NCBI RefSeq assembly: GCF_003403315.2
Contig: NZ_CP048407.1
Location: 434,001 to 498,000, forward strand
Direction: 5' to 3'
DNA: 64,000 bases
From: Thermaerobacter sp. PB12/4term
Lineage (GTDB): Bacteria; Bacillota; Sulfobacillia; Thermaerobacterales; Thermaerobacteraceae
Each line of letters opens with the position of its first letter. Positions within the stretch are counted from its first letter, which is position 1. Made by a program: the position numbers and the translations under genes. This document shows, in pieces, positions 17,217 through 25,911 of this stretch. Below the pieces are notes generated by a model, which did not search any database, had not been told where the DNA came from, and saw only the letters and a program-made list of their open reading frames with translations.

Positions 17217-17830
17217 ACATGGTGCGCTGGCTGGGGTGGGGTACAACCCTGGCCGTGGCCGCGCTGGTGGCAATGGCCGTCCTGTACGCGGCCTATCCCG
17301 TGCCGATGGCGGCGTTGATTCAGCGGGAAGCCCGGGCGTGCGGGCTGGACCCTCTGCTGGTGGCGGCGGTGATCCGGCGAGAGAGCGGTTTCGAGCCCCG
17401 CGCCGTATCCAGCCGGGGCGCCCGCGGCCTGATGCAGCTCATGCCCGAGACGGGTGCGTGGGCGGCCTCCCGCCTGGGGATCGAGGGATTCCACCCGGAC
17501 CGGCTCTTCGAGCCGGAGGTCAACCTCCGCCTGGGGTGCTGGTACCTGGCATACCTGCTGGACAGGTTCGGCGGGGATCCCGTGGCCGCCCTGGCCGCCT
17601 ACAACGGTGGGGAGGGAACGGTGGAAGACTGGATGGCGCGGGGCCACTGGCACCCCGCCCAGGGGCCGGGCGAGATCCCCTTTCCGGAGACCCGCCACTT
17701 CGTCGCCGGCGTGCTGCGGGATTACCGGGTCTACCGCTGGCTCTACCGTCACCTGCCGGCCGTATGGGGCAGGGTGGAGCAACTGGCGGCGGCCGGCACG
17801 GCGGCAGTGGAAGAGCGCCTGGGCCGGTAG
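17210..17830 (+). CDS. Membrane-anchored lytic transglycosylase (SLT family)
   Basis: A 206-residue protein with an N-terminal membrane segment (LGWGTTLAVAALVAMAVLYA) and an SLT domain. The catalytic Glu is in VIRRESGFEPRAVS, followed by the family blocks RGARGLMQLMPET and NLRLGCWYLAYLLDRFGGD and by LAAYNGGEGTV. It cleaves glycan strands of peptidoglycan with formation of the 1,6-anhydro end. Order (coaE then SLT) and size resemble the YjbJ/Slt-like proteins of spore formers. GTG 17210 is chosen for GGAGGGAGG at 17195-17203; ATG 17219 is the alternative. It overlaps the coaE end by 7 bp. Confidence 0.9.
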   Translation: MLNMVRWLGWGTTLAVAALVAMAVLYAAYPVPMAALIQREARACGLDPLLVAAVIRRESGFEPRAVSSRGARGLMQLMPETGAWAASRLGIEGFHPDRLFEPEVNLRLGCWYLAYLLDRFGGDPVAALAAYNGGEGTVEDWMARGHWHPAQGPGEIPFPETRHFVAGVLRDYRVYRWLYRHLPAVWGRVEQLAAAGTAAVEERLGR

Positions 17831-17883
17831 GCCCGGCCTTCCTCACCGCCACCGCTATCGCCCCGCCGCCGGCCAGGAGGGGC

Positions 17884-17912
17884 TTGCGCCGGGCGCATGC
17901 AGGTGCTATATT
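17884..17912 (+). promoter_or_regulatory. Strong promoter for tRNA-Leu genes
   Basis: TTGCGC (17884-17889), 17-nt spacer, TATATT (17907-17912) with an extended TG (17904-17905). It lies 37 nt before tRNA-Leu(CAG). Confidence 0.75.
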
Positions 17913-17948
17913 ACGAACTGCACAGCCGGTCGAACCGGCGGCGAGCAT

Positions 17949-18032
17949 GCCGAAGTGGTGGAACTGGCAGACACGCGGTGTTCAGGGCGCCGTGGGCTTA
18001 CGCCCGTGTGGGTTCGAATCCCACCTTCGGCA
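17949..18032 (+). tRNA. tRNA-Leu (anticodon CAG)
   Basis: An 84-nt class II tRNA. Acceptor GCCGAAG (17949-17955) pairs with CTTCGGC (18025-18031), discriminator A. Anticodon arm CGGTG-TTCAGGG-CGCCG with CAG at 17983-17985; a long variable arm (TGGGCTTACGCCCG) and a GGTTCGAATCC T-arm follow. No CCA is encoded. Confidence 0.95.
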
Positions 18033-18034
18033 CC

Positions 18035-18058
18035 GGCGGACAGGAAATCCTGTCCGCC
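18035..18058 (+). terminator. Terminator between the two tRNAs
   Basis: GGCGGACAGGA (18035-18045) pairs with TCCTGTCCGCC (18048-18058), followed by TTT, right after tRNA-Leu(CAG). Confidence 0.8.
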
Positions 18059-18103
18059 TTTCCCATCCAGAAAGCCGTTGGCCCGGAAGGGCCGGGCGGC
18101 CGT

Positions 18104-18186
18104 GCGAGGGTGCTGGAACTGGCAGACAGGCACGTTTGAGGGGCGTGTGGGTTTATCCCGTGCGGGTTCGAGTCCCGCCCCTCGCA
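18104..18186 (+). tRNA. tRNA-Leu (anticodon GAG)
   Basis: An 83-nt class II tRNA. Acceptor GCGAGGG (18104-18110) pairs with CCCTCGC (18179-18185), discriminator A. Anticodon arm CACGT-TTGAGGG-GCGTG with GAG at 18138-18140; the long variable arm and GGTTCGAGTCC are present. No CCA is encoded. Confidence 0.95.
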
Positions 18187-18193
18187 CAGGGCA

Positions 18194-18239
18194 GAGGCGC
18201 CGGACGGCGTGGCAACAAGGCCATGCCGCCCGGCGCCTC
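18194..18239 (+). terminator. Terminator after tRNA-Leu(GAG)
   Basis: A long interrupted stem: GAGGCGCCGG and CGGC on the left pair with GCCG and CCGGCGCCTC on the right, with single-base bulges. CTCGCTTTCTG follows. Confidence 0.75.
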
Positions 18240-18349
18240 CTCGCTTTCTGCACCTACCCTGCGCGGGTGCGGCTGGCCGGCCTCGCCCATGGGCCCAAGG
18301 CCTTCGGCTCCCCGCCTGCTGCGCCTCCCTGGCGCGGGCGCGGGGCCGC

Positions 18350-18378
18350 TTTCGCAGGCCCGCGGCAAAGGATAAGAT
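18350..18378 (+). promoter_or_regulatory. Possible promoter for the RibD-like gene
   Basis: TTTCGC (18350-18355), 17-nt spacer, TAAGAT (18373-18378). The rest of 18240-18728 shows no gene. The implied leader would be about 340 nt. Confidence 0.4.
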
Positions 18379-18728
18379 CAAGCCGGAGCCCGTCCCTGGA
18401 AGGAGCATCCAGCCCGTGCCGGCGCCCGGCCGGCGGCAGGGGCGAGCGGCGGGCGCCGCCATCTCGTGACGTCCGGCGCGATCCCGCGCCGTGAGGTGGT
18501 GCTTCCGGCGCCGCCCAGGCGGTACGCCGGTGCCGTCCGCCGGTGGTCCGGCGCCGGGAGGGGAGCCCGCGAGGCCGCGCGGGCAGCCCCCGGCGGCGGG
18601 CGGCCCGCTGCGGGACGCGGCGGGCGGCAGGCCGGGGCCGGTGGCCCGGGCGGCGGGTCGTTGCGGGCTGCCGCCGGCCCGCCCAGGACCCGAGCCGGAC
18701 TACGGCAAGGCAAAGGCAGGTGACACCC

Positions 18729-19487
18729 GTGCAGCAGCTCTTCCCGGAGGCGCGGCCGTGGCCCGATCCTCTCACCATCTACGACGACCTGGATCTTCCC
18801 GCCGGGCCACCCCACCGTCCCTACGTGCTGGTGAACATGGTCTCCACCGTGGACGGCAAGGTCACCATGGGCCGCGGCGCCATCCAGGAGCCCATCGGCA
18901 GCAAGGTGGACCACGGCCTCATGGCCCGGCTGCGGGCGCCGGTGGACGCCGTGTTGCGCGGCGCCGGTACCGTCCGGGCCTACGACGTGCCGCCCCGCGT
19001 GCCCGCCGAGTACGCCGAGCGGCGGCAGGCCCGGGGCCTGCCGCCCCAGCCCCTGCCGGTGGTGATCACCGGTTCCTGCGACCTGCCCCTGGACGCCCGG
19101 TTCTTCCGGGAAGCGCCGCGGCGGCCGCTGGTGCTGACGCGCCGGGCGGCCCCGGCCGACAAGGTGGAGGCCGTGCGCCAGGTGGCCGACGTGGCCTTCG
19201 CGGGGGAGGAGCAGGTGGAGATGCGGGCGGCCCTGGCCCTCTTGCGGGAGCGCTACGGCATCCGGCGCCTGCTCAGCGAGGGCGGCCCCACGGTGAACTT
19301 CGCCATGCTGGAGGCCGGGGTGGTGGATGAGCTCTTCTGGACGGTGGCGCCCAAGATCGCCGGCTACGCCGAGGACAAGACCATGGTGATGGGGCCCCGT
19401 GCCCTGGATCCCCTGGTCCGGCTCAGCCTGGCCAGCGCCTTCTTCCACGAGGGCGAGCTCTACCTGCGCTATCACGTCCTGGACTGA
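18729..19487 (+). CDS. RibD C-terminal-like reductase (DHFR fold)
   Basis: A 252-residue NADPH-dependent reductase of the RibD_C/DHFR superfamily. NMVSTVDGKVTMGRG, LRAPVDAVLRGAGTVRAYD and RRLLSEGGPTVNFAMLEAGVVDEL are the hallmark blocks; the N-terminal deaminase domain of true RibD is absent. It could reduce the ribosylaminopyrimidine of riboflavin synthesis or act as a dihydrofolate-type reductase. The second idea is suggested only by the convergent folP gene, which overlaps its 3' end by 16 bp. GTG 18729 is the most likely start (AGGCAGGTGA upstream), with GTG 18720 as alternative; conservation begins a few residues later. Confidence 0.85.
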   Translation: MQQLFPEARPWPDPLTIYDDLDLPAGPPHRPYVLVNMVSTVDGKVTMGRGAIQEPIGSKVDHGLMARLRAPVDAVLRGAGTVRAYDVPPRVPAEYAERRQARGLPPQPLPVVITGSCDLPLDARFFREAPRRPLVLTRRAAPADKVEAVRQVADVAFAGEEQVEMRAALALLRERYGIRRLLSEGGPTVNFAMLEAGVVDELFWTVAPKIAGYAEDKTMVMGPRALDPLVRLSLASAFFHEGELYLRYHVLD

Positions 19488-21457
19488 TCTCCCGGACGAA
19501 CCGGCAGCCGCCCGAGTTCCCGCAGGGGCCGGCGCTGCCGGCCGGTGACGGCGTCGAAGGGCCAGCCGCCGGCCGGTTCGTCCCAGCCGCGGACCAGGGC
19601 GTCGGCCATGCGGGCCACCCGGGCATTGGCCCGCACGTCGTGGACGCGCACCATGTCGGCGCCGTGGACCACGGCCAGGGCCGTGGTGGCCAGCGTGCCC
19701 TCCAGCCGGTCGCCGATGGGCGTCTCCAGGATGTTGCCGATCACCGAGGTGCGCGAGGCGCCCAGCAGGACGGGGTATCCCAGGCTGCGGAAAGCGCCCA
19801 GGTTCTCCAGGATCTCCAGGTTGTGCCGGGTGCGCTTGCCCACGCCGATGCCGGGGTCGACCACAATGGCTTCCGGGCGTACGCCGGCGGCCAGGGCCCG
19901 CTGCACGCCCTCGGCCAGGTAGCGGGTGATGTCCAGCACCACGTCGTCGTAGCGGGGTTCCCGGACCAGGCGCCGCGGGTGGCCTTGCAGGTGCATGATC
20001 ACCACCCCGGCACCGTAGCGGGCGCAGACCGCCGCCAGGTCGGGATCGGCGTGCAGCCCGCTGATGTCGTTGATGATGTGGGCACCGGCCTCAAGGGCCG
20101 CTTCGGCCACGGGCGCCTTGTAGGTGTCGATGGAGATGGGCACGTCGACCTCCCGCACCAGCCGCTCGACCACCGGGACCAGCCGGGCCAGCTCCTCCTC
20201 CAGTTCCGGTTTGGAGGCGGCGATGTTGGCGCTCTCGGCCCCCACGTCGATCAGGTCGGCGCCCTCGGCCACCATCTCCAGGGCGCGGCGCAGCGCCCGG
20301 TCGGGGGCATTGTAGCGGCCGCCGTCGGAGAAGGAATCGGGGGTGACGTTGAGCACGCCCATGATCAGGGTTCGCCGGCCGAAGAGCAGGGAGCGGCCCC
20401 GGAAGTCGACCTTGCGGGGACCCAGGGCCAGGGGCACCGGCCCCGCCGGGAACCCCCCGGCGGGCCAGGGGCCGCCGGCCACCGGCGCCGCGGAAACCGG
20501 CCCCGCACTCCCGCGCCCGGCGGGGGCCGTTCCCCCGGCCGGGGAGCCTGCCGAAACCCCGGCGGGCGACAAGGGGGCGGCGCCGCCCTCTGCCCCCAGC
20601 CGCCCCGGCGGGAGATGGGGCAGCGAGAGCAGAGCCCGCGCCAGGGCGTGGCCGGCGGCGCGGGTCAGGTCCTGCCCGGTGGCGGGTTGGTCACGGCCGG
20701 CCCAGCGGTGGGCCAGGGACCACAGCTGGGGCAGCGAGCCGCCCACCAGCAGGCTGGCGGCGCCGGCGTAGGGGCGCCAGGTGGCAAAGCCCGTTTGGCC
20801 GGCGGCCTCGTGGGCCAGGCGGCGGGCCAGCTCGGGCGGCAGGGGCGCGATCTCCAGGACGTGCTGCCAGCGGTCGTACAGGGCGCCGGCACCGGGCCAG
20901 CCCGCCCGAACCAGCCGGGCCGCGGCGTCGCCGGCGGGCCAGGGGCCGCGCAGCACGGCCACCACCGCCCGGGGGCCGGGCCCGCCTCCGGGAGGGACGG
21001 GGCCGGGCGCCTGGCTGTCGATGCCGGCAGGCGGTTCGGGGTTCTGGTGGTCCAAGACCATTCCTCCTTGAGATGGAGATGACCCTTTGCCCGGCAAGGG
21101 GCTTCCGCCTGGAGGCGGTCCTCCGGGCCCGGCCCCTTCTGCGTTCTCACCCGGGCCGGCATCCGGGCCGGTGCCCAGGGTCGCGGGGGACAGTTCCGCC
21201 CAGGCGCGGTCGGCCAGCGGGCCCCAGAGGTCGTAATGGGGGATGCTCCCGTGGCGGCAGATGCCCCGGGCGGGAAGGCCGTAGCGGGTGCCCCAAGCCG
21301 CCAGGCGCCCTTCGTCGGTGCAGAGCACTTTGACCAGGTACGGGGCCACCGTCCCGCCGGGCACGGGCCGGTGCCAGGGCTGGCGCAACACCGCCAGCTC
21401 GCCCCGGCGGGCTCGCGTGAGGGCGCGGCGCCACTGATCCACCAGGCGCAAGGGCAT
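19472..21457 (-). CDS. folP: Dihydropteroate synthase fused to an N-terminal unknown domain
   Basis: One open frame of up to 661 residues. Residues ~1-95 form an ordered unknown domain (LRLVDQWRRALTR, YLVKVLCTDEGRLAAWGTRY, HYDLWGPLADRAW) loosely like DUF4031. A Gly/Pro linker and a ~130-residue degenerate middle region follow. The last ~300 residues are a complete dihydropteroate synthase (IMGVLNVTPDSFSDGG; DLIDVGAESA; ISIDTYK; INDISGLH; DPGIGVGKRTRHNLEIL; LGASRTS), which joins p-aminobenzoate to the pterin in folate synthesis. AAGGAGG abuts ATG 21457, so TTG 21451 may be the real first codon. An internal AAGGAGG with TTG at 21055 (7-nt spacing) could start a separate 527-residue FolP. Confidence 0.85.
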   Translation of the reverse strand: MPLRLVDQWRRALTRARRGELAVLRQPWHRPVPGGTVAPYLVKVLCTDEGRLAAWGTRYGLPARGICRHGSIPHYDLWGPLADRAWAELSPATLGTGPDAGPGENAEGAGPGGPPPGGSPLPGKGSSPSQGGMVLDHQNPEPPAGIDSQAPGPVPPGGGPGPRAVVAVLRGPWPAGDAAARLVRAGWPGAGALYDRWQHVLEIAPLPPELARRLAHEAAGQTGFATWRPYAGAASLLVGGSLPQLWSLAHRWAGRDQPATGQDLTRAAGHALARALLSLPHLPPGRLGAEGGAAPLSPAGVSAGSPAGGTAPAGRGSAGPVSAAPVAGGPWPAGGFPAGPVPLALGPRKVDFRGRSLLFGRRTLIMGVLNVTPDSFSDGGRYNAPDRALRRALEMVAEGADLIDVGAESANIAASKPELEEELARLVPVVERLVREVDVPISIDTYKAPVAEAALEAGAHIINDISGLHADPDLAAVCARYGAGVVIMHLQGHPRRLVREPRYDDVVLDITRYLAEGVQRALAAGVRPEAIVVDPGIGVGKRTRHNLEILENLGAFRSLGYPVLLGASRTSVIGNILETPIGDRLEGTLATTALAVVHGADMVRVHDVRANARVARMADALVRGWDEPAGGWPFDAVTGRQRRPLRELGRLPVRPGDQSRT

Positions 21458-21514
21458 CCTCCTTCCGGGCGGCCGGGGCCCGTTCTTCCCCAATATAGCA
21501 GGAGGTGCTGGGCG

Positions 21515-22285
21515 ATGCGGCAGAAGGAGCCGTGGACGGCCGGTCGGCTGGCAGGGGAGGTGGCGGTGGTGACGGGGGCGGCCCGCGGCATCGGGAGGGC
21601 CATCGCCCTGAGGCTGGCGGCGGAAGGCGCGGCGGTGGGCGTGCTGGACATCGACGGCCCGGGGGCGCGGCGAACGGCCGGGGAGGCTTGTGGCGCGGGC
21701 GGGCGGGCCGTGGCCGTCGAGGCCGACGTGGCGGACAGCGGGGCGGTGGCCCGGGCCATGGCCCAGGTGGCCGGGGAGCTGGGACCGCCCACCATCCTGG
21801 TCAACAACGCCGGCATCGGCGGGTTCGTCCCCCTGGAGCACGAGGCGGCCGAAGCCACCTGGCAGCGGGTGCTGGCGGTGAACCTGACGGGCGCCTACCT
21901 TTGTGCCCGCCACGTGGTGCCGTACATGCGGCAGGCCGGGCGGGGCGCCATCGTGCAGATCGCCTCGACCCGCGCCCTCATGTCCGAACCCGACGGGGAG
22001 CCCTACGCGGCGGCCAAAGGGGGGCTTTTGGCCCTGACCCACGCCCTGGCCGTCAGCCTGGGCCGCTACGGCATCCGGGTCAACGCCATCAGCCCGGGCT
22101 GGATCGACACGGGCCACGAGCCCGTGGGGGAGCAGGACCACGCCCAGCATCCGGTGGGCCGGGTGGGTCGCCCCGAGGACGTGGCCGCCGCCTGTGCCTT
22201 TCTGGTGTCGCCGGAGGCCGGGTTCATCACCGGCCAGAACCTGGTGGTCGACGGCGGGATGACGGTGAAGATGATCTACCTCTGA
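21515..22285 (+). CDS. Short-chain dehydrogenase/reductase
   Basis: A classical SDR of 256 residues: cofactor loop TGAARGIGRAIA, VLDIDGPG, the NNAGIGG strand end, the catalytic Ser region (IVQIASTRALM) and Y-x3-K (YAAAKGG), then NAISPGWIDTG and VVDGGMTVKMIYL. The Asp in VLDID suggests preference for NAD. The substrate is not predictable. RBS CAGGAGGTG sits 6-7 nt before ATG 21515. It is divergent from the folP fusion across a 57-bp gap, so promoters must overlap the two leaders. Confidence 0.95.
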   Translation: MRQKEPWTAGRLAGEVAVVTGAARGIGRAIALRLAAEGAAVGVLDIDGPGARRTAGEACGAGGRAVAVEADVADSGAVARAMAQVAGELGPPTILVNNAGIGGFVPLEHEAAEATWQRVLAVNLTGAYLCARHVVPYMRQAGRGAIVQIASTRALMSEPDGEPYAAAKGGLLALTHALAVSLGRYGIRVNAISPGWIDTGHEPVGEQDHAQHPVGRVGRPEDVAAACAFLVSPEAGFITGQNLVVDGGMTVKMIYL

Positions 22286-22447
22286 CCCGGTTGGCCAGGC
22301 ACCCCGGGCGTCGCCGGCGCGGCCGGCCGCGGGCCGGGGTCCGTCATGGGGCGCCGGGGCGCCGGGATGCGGTGCCGCCCCAGGCGGTGCGCCCGGCCGG
22401 TGCGCCGGGCAGCCGGGCGCGGCGAGCGGGCGGAGGCGGGGGAAGGC

Positions 22448-22479
22448 GCCCTGCGGGGTTTAGCGGAACCCCGCAGGGC
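22448..22479. terminator. Terminator between SDR and GH18 genes
   Basis: A 13-bp stem, GCCCTGCGGGGTT (22448-22460) with AACCCCGCAGGGC (22467-22479), loop TAGCGG. It lies between convergent genes and can serve both. The rest of 22286-22562 shows no gene. Confidence 0.8.
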
Positions 22480-22562
22480 TCCCGATCCGGGGGCTGTGCT
22501 TGCCCGCCGGCCTGGACTCGCCCGCCGGGTTCACCGCAGTCGCCGGGCAACGATTCACCGAT

Positions 22563-23786
22563 TCACCGGAGCCGCCGGGCGATCTCCCGCCAGGCCGCCG
22601 GGTCTTCCATCCCCAGCCGCCAGATGGCGACGCCCCGCACCCGGTGTCGGCGAACCAGGTTGATCTTCTCCGCCCAGCTGCGAGCGTTTTCGAAATACAC
22701 CGCGTGGCCGGAGCCGTCGGCGGCGGTGTAGGTGAAGTAGGGTACCCGGGCCCGGTCGTCCCAGCGCATGTCCACGCCCTGCTGGCGGGCCAGCTGCACC
22801 GCCTGGGCGTGATCCAGGTAGCGCGGGAAGGTGCCGCCTCCCCAGTCGAAGCCGAAGGCGCCGAGGCCCACGATCACCTTGTCCCGCGGCACGTAGCGCA
22901 GGGCGTAGCGCACCATGCGGTCGACGTAGTCCAGGGACGCCAGGGGACCCGGCGGCGTGTCCGCCCGGTGCTCGGAGTAGGTCATCAGGATGAAGAAGTC
23001 GACGGCCTCACCGAGGGCGGCGTAGTCGTACACGCCGGTGTTGGGGTCCGTGCGGTCGTCCCGGTCCCGCGGGAAGACGGCGATGCTGAGGAGCTTGCCG
23101 TCCGGCAGCGCCTCCCGCACCTTGCGGACGAAGGCCGTCAGCCGCGGGCGCTCTTCCGGCGGCACCGTCTCCAGGTCGATGTGGATGCCGTCGTAGCCCT
23201 CCTGCCGCATGATGTCCAGCATGCCGCGGACGGCCCGCTCCTGGGCCTGGGGGTCCCGGAGGAACCGGCGGGCGGTGGCCGCGCTGCGCTCGCCCGAGCC
23301 GTAGAGCAGGTTGTGGACGATGAGTTCCACCTTGAGGCCGCGCCGGTGGGCTTCCCGGATCACCTGCTTGCGGCGCTCGGGCGGCGGCGCGGCGTAGGCT
23401 TCGATGGTGCCGTCCCCGCTTTCCGCCAGCCGGAACCAGAAGGGCACGATCACATCCAGGTCCCGGGCGTGGCGGACCATGGTCTCGAAGGAGCCGGCCA
23501 GGGGCGGTTCGGGCTCGGTGTAGAACCCGTAGACCACGGGATCCTTGCCGACGATGTCCGCGGCGCGGCCCGTCCCCGGACCTGCGCCGGGCCCCGGCTT
23601 GGCGGGGGCACGGGAGGCCGGCCCGCCGGCCCGGCAGGCGCCGAGGAACAGGGCGATCAGCAGCAGGGCGGTGACGGCAGGGACTCCCCGCCGCCGTCCC
23701 GGACGGGCGGAGGCCACGCCGGCTGGGGTGCGCCGCGGCGGGAGCAGGTTCCACCGCCGGCGGCGGCGACACGGGCGCGGGTTCAT
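22563..23786 (-). CDS. GH18-type lipoprotein, spore cortex hydrolase-like (YaaH/SleL)
   Basis: A 407-residue lipoprotein: basic N terminus, membrane segment (TALLLIALFLGAC, lipobox LGAC near residue 50), then a GH18 TIM-barrel. The family signature is YDGIHIDLE, with catalytic Glu 206. PVVYGFYTEPE, FFILMTYSEHR and KVIVGLGAFGFDW are the other conserved strands. Proteins of this shape in spore formers (YaaH/SleL, YdhD, CwlH-like) hydrolyse cortex peptidoglycan as N-acetylglucosaminidases. ATG 23786 follows GGAGGG by 6 nt. It lies 23 nt downstream of the CwlD-like amidase, so they form an operon. That pairing supports a cortex role. Confidence 0.9.
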   Translation of the reverse strand: MNPRPCRRRRRWNLLPPRRTPAGVASARPGRRRGVPAVTALLLIALFLGACRAGGPASRAPAKPGPGAGPGTGRAADIVGKDPVVYGFYTEPEPPLAGSFETMVRHARDLDVIVPFWFRLAESGDGTIEAYAAPPPERRKQVIREAHRRGLKVELIVHNLLYGSGERSAATARRFLRDPQAQERAVRGMLDIMRQEGYDGIHIDLETVPPEERPRLTAFVRKVREALPDGKLLSIAVFPRDRDDRTDPNTGVYDYAALGEAVDFFILMTYSEHRADTPPGPLASLDYVDRMVRYALRYVPRDKVIVGLGAFGFDWGGGTFPRYLDHAQAVQLARQQGVDMRWDDRARVPYFTYTAADGSGHAVYFENARSWAEKINLVRRHRVRGVAIWRLGMEDPAAWREIARRLR

Positions 23787-23809
23787 CGGGCATCCCTCCG
23801 CCCGCAGTG

Positions 23810-24556
23810 TCACCGGCCTGGGGGAACGGCATGCGCCCGGATGCCCAGCTGGGCCAGCCCCCGGACCAGGCCTTCCACCGCCGCGGCGGCCAGGTCCCGG
23901 CGGCCCTGGGGGCTCAGCAGGATGGCGCGGTCGGCGGGGTTGGTCAGGAAGGCGAACTCCACCAGCACGGCGGGGCGGCCCGCCTTCTCGAGAAGGAAGA
24001 AGTCGGCGGGAAGGGCCTCGTTGCGGGCCTCCGGGGGGAAGGCGGCGTTCAGGCTCGCCTGGACGGCCAGCGCCAGGCGGCGGCCGGGTTCGTCCCCGAA
24101 CTGGTAGAAGACGATGGGACCGCGCAGGCCGCTGTCCCGGGCGGCGTTGACGTGCAGGCTGACCAGGGCGGCGGCCCGGGCAGCACGGGCGATGCGCAGC
24201 CGCTCCTCCAGGTCGCGGCGCACGCTGGCGTCGTCGTCGCCGGGGGCCAGGGCGTAATCGGCGGTGCGGGTCAGCACCACGCGGAACCCGGAGGCTTCCA
24301 GCAGGGGCGCCATCGCCTGGGCCAGCTGCAGGGTGAGGTCCTTTTCCAGAATGCGCCCCTGGAGGTGGGTGCCGCCGTCGATGCCGCCGTGGCCCGGGTC
24401 CAGCACGATGACCGGGCCGTCGCGGTTCGAGGGGGCAGGAGCATGGGCCCGATGGGACAGGAGCACCAGCGCCAGCAGGGCCGCAAGGACGGCCAGCAGC
24501 GCCGTCTCCCCGCCGGAATCCCGCACCGGGCCTGGGCGGCGCCTGCGGGCATGCAA
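23810..24556 (-). CDS. cwlD: N-acetylmuramoyl-L-alanine amidase, CwlD-like
   Basis: A 248-residue Amidase_3 enzyme with an N-terminal membrane anchor (TALLAVLAALLALVLLS). Zinc-binding and catalytic residues are in VLDPGHGGIDGG, LEKDLTLQLA (Glu), SLHVNAA and VLVEFAFLTNP (Glu). In Bacillus, CwlD starts muramic-lactam formation in spore cortex by stripping side peptides. The size, single anchor and downstream GH18 cortex-type gene fit that role better than a general autolysin. The likely start is TTG 24556, 9 nt after AAGGAGG. A possible sporulation-type -10 (CATACAT, 24691-24685) lies 130 nt upstream. Confidence 0.85.
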   Translation of the reverse strand: MHARRRRPGPVRDSGGETALLAVLAALLALVLLSHRAHAPAPSNRDGPVIVLDPGHGGIDGGTHLQGRILEKDLTLQLAQAMAPLLEASGFRVVLTRTADYALAPGDDDASVRRDLEERLRIARAARAAALVSLHVNAARDSGLRGPIVFYQFGDEPGRRLALAVQASLNAAFPPEARNEALPADFFLLEKAGRPAVLVEFAFLTNPADRAILLSPQGRRDLAAAAVEGLVRGLAQLGIRAHAVPPGR

Positions 24557-25068
24557 GGACCTCCACCTCCTTCGGCTTGGCTGGGCCGGTGTTCGCGGGG
24601 GTTGCGGCGGTGCGGCGGGCGGTCGCCGACCGGCCCAGCGTGGACGGGTTCGCGCCATTCCTCCCGGCCGGGGCCTCCGATGCGATGTATGCAAAGGCGT
24701 CGCGGATCTTGTGGGGACGAGCCGTGGGGACGAACCGGGGCTCGGGGCCGCGCGGACCCTGGCCCGGATGCCCGCCGCACCCGTCGCCGGTCCGGCCGTC
24801 CCGGGGATGGGGAGGCCCGGCGGGAGGAACCCGCCCGTGCGGGAGGGAACTGACGGGCAGAGGACGTCGGGCGGCGGAAGGGGCCGGGCCCCGGGGGGCG
24901 CCGCCGGGGAAGCGGCCGGAGCGCGGCCTGGACCGCCGGGGGCGTGGCCTGCCCGGGGAGAGGGCAGGGATGGAAGCTGCTGCTGGGGGCCTGGGCTCCG
25001 GGCGATCCGGCGCCGGCCATGGCGTGACCCGGATGGTGGTGGCTTCGCCCGGGGGAGGGTGGCGGTGG
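24557..25068. other. Intergenic region between divergent genes
   Basis: No gene is supported in 510 bp. It holds CATACAT (minus strand, 24691-24685), a possible sporulation -10 for the amidase operon, and an exact GGACGAACCGG at 24729-24739. The frame of the next gene is open through it but reads as low-complexity. Confidence 0.45.
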
Positions 25069-25911
25069 ATGTCCCGTGAAGGCGGCTGGCAGGTACCGGA
25101 GGAGTCCCGCCGTCGGGCGGGCCCGCCCGCGGGAGGCGGGAAGGGGACCGGACCCGGGCCGGCGGGTGAAACCGGAGAGGGCGGGGCCGGCTGGTCGGGT
25201 GGCCGTGATCTGCTGTTGATCCGGCCTGCTGACGTCCGGGCCCAGGGACTGGAACAAGATCTTCGCCTGAGGGAACAGGCATCGCGGGGGGCGGAGGCGG
25301 GTCCCCGGCGCCTTCTGCGCCGGTGGCTCCCCCGGCTCCGCCGCCGGCCAGGGGCGCCGCGGGCGGGGGAGGCGACCCCGGCGATCCCAGGCCGGGAAGC
25401 CTTGCCGGCCGAGGAGAGCGACCTTCCACCCCCGGTGGATCCCGCGCCCCTGGGCTGGTTCCTCCTTGCGGTCACCTACGCCTTGACGGCGGTCTACAGT
25501 GCGGTGCCCGCGGCGGGCAGCACCCTCTTCGGAGCGGGCGCCCAGGGGGCAGGCCGGATGGCGGCGGCCCTGGTGGTGATTCCCTACGTGCTGGCGGGCG
25601 TCTACACGGGTTGCACCGCCGGGGGCCGGGGCTGGCTCTACCCGGCGACCTTCGCGGCCTGGCCGATTCTTCTGGAGCGCCTAGCCCTGTACCTCTTCGG
25701 CATGGCCGGCCAGTGGATGGTGGCCGGCTTCCCCCACGGCTGGCGGGAGGCCCTGCCGCTGGACACGGCCCTGGCCTTCACCCGCGCGACCCTGGCTCCC
25801 TACGCGACGGTGGGCTACTTGGCGGCGGGGGCCGCCAGCCTGGCCCTGGCGGTGGGCGTGTTCTTCGCCACACGGTGGCTCGCCGGGCGGGTGGCAAGGA
25901 GCCGCTTCTAG
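25069..25911 (+). CDS. Hypothetical multi-pass membrane protein
   Basis: A 280-residue protein whose first ~125 residues are Gly/Arg/Pro-rich and whose remainder has about four membrane helices (GWFLLAVTYALTAVYS; AAALVVIPYVLAGVYTG; TFAAWPILLERLALYLF; TVGYLAAGAASLALAVGVFF). I do not recognise the family; no catalytic or binding motif stands out. ATG 25069 was chosen because GGGGGAGGG lies 9 nt upstream; in-frame ATGs at 24970 and 25035 are alternatives. It stands alone, divergent from the cwlD operon. Confidence 0.65.
   Translation: MSREGGWQVPEESRRRAGPPAGGGKGTGPGPAGETGEGGAGWSGGRDLLLIRPADVRAQGLEQDLRLREQASRGAEAGPRRLLRRWLPRLRRRPGAPRAGEATPAIPGREALPAEESDLPPPVDPAPLGWFLLAVTYALTAVYSAVPAAGSTLFGAGAQGAGRMAAALVVIPYVLAGVYTGCTAGGRGWLYPATFAAWPILLERLALYLFGMAGQWMVAGFPHGWREALPLDTALAFTRATLAPYATVGYLAAGAASLALAVGVFFATRWLAGRVARSRF

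Noticed and set aside
21072-22150. The folP frame continuing upstream beyond 21457, to 22150
   Set aside because: It runs antisense through the SDR gene and is low-complexity; the ribosome-binding sites place starts at 21457/21451 and 21055.
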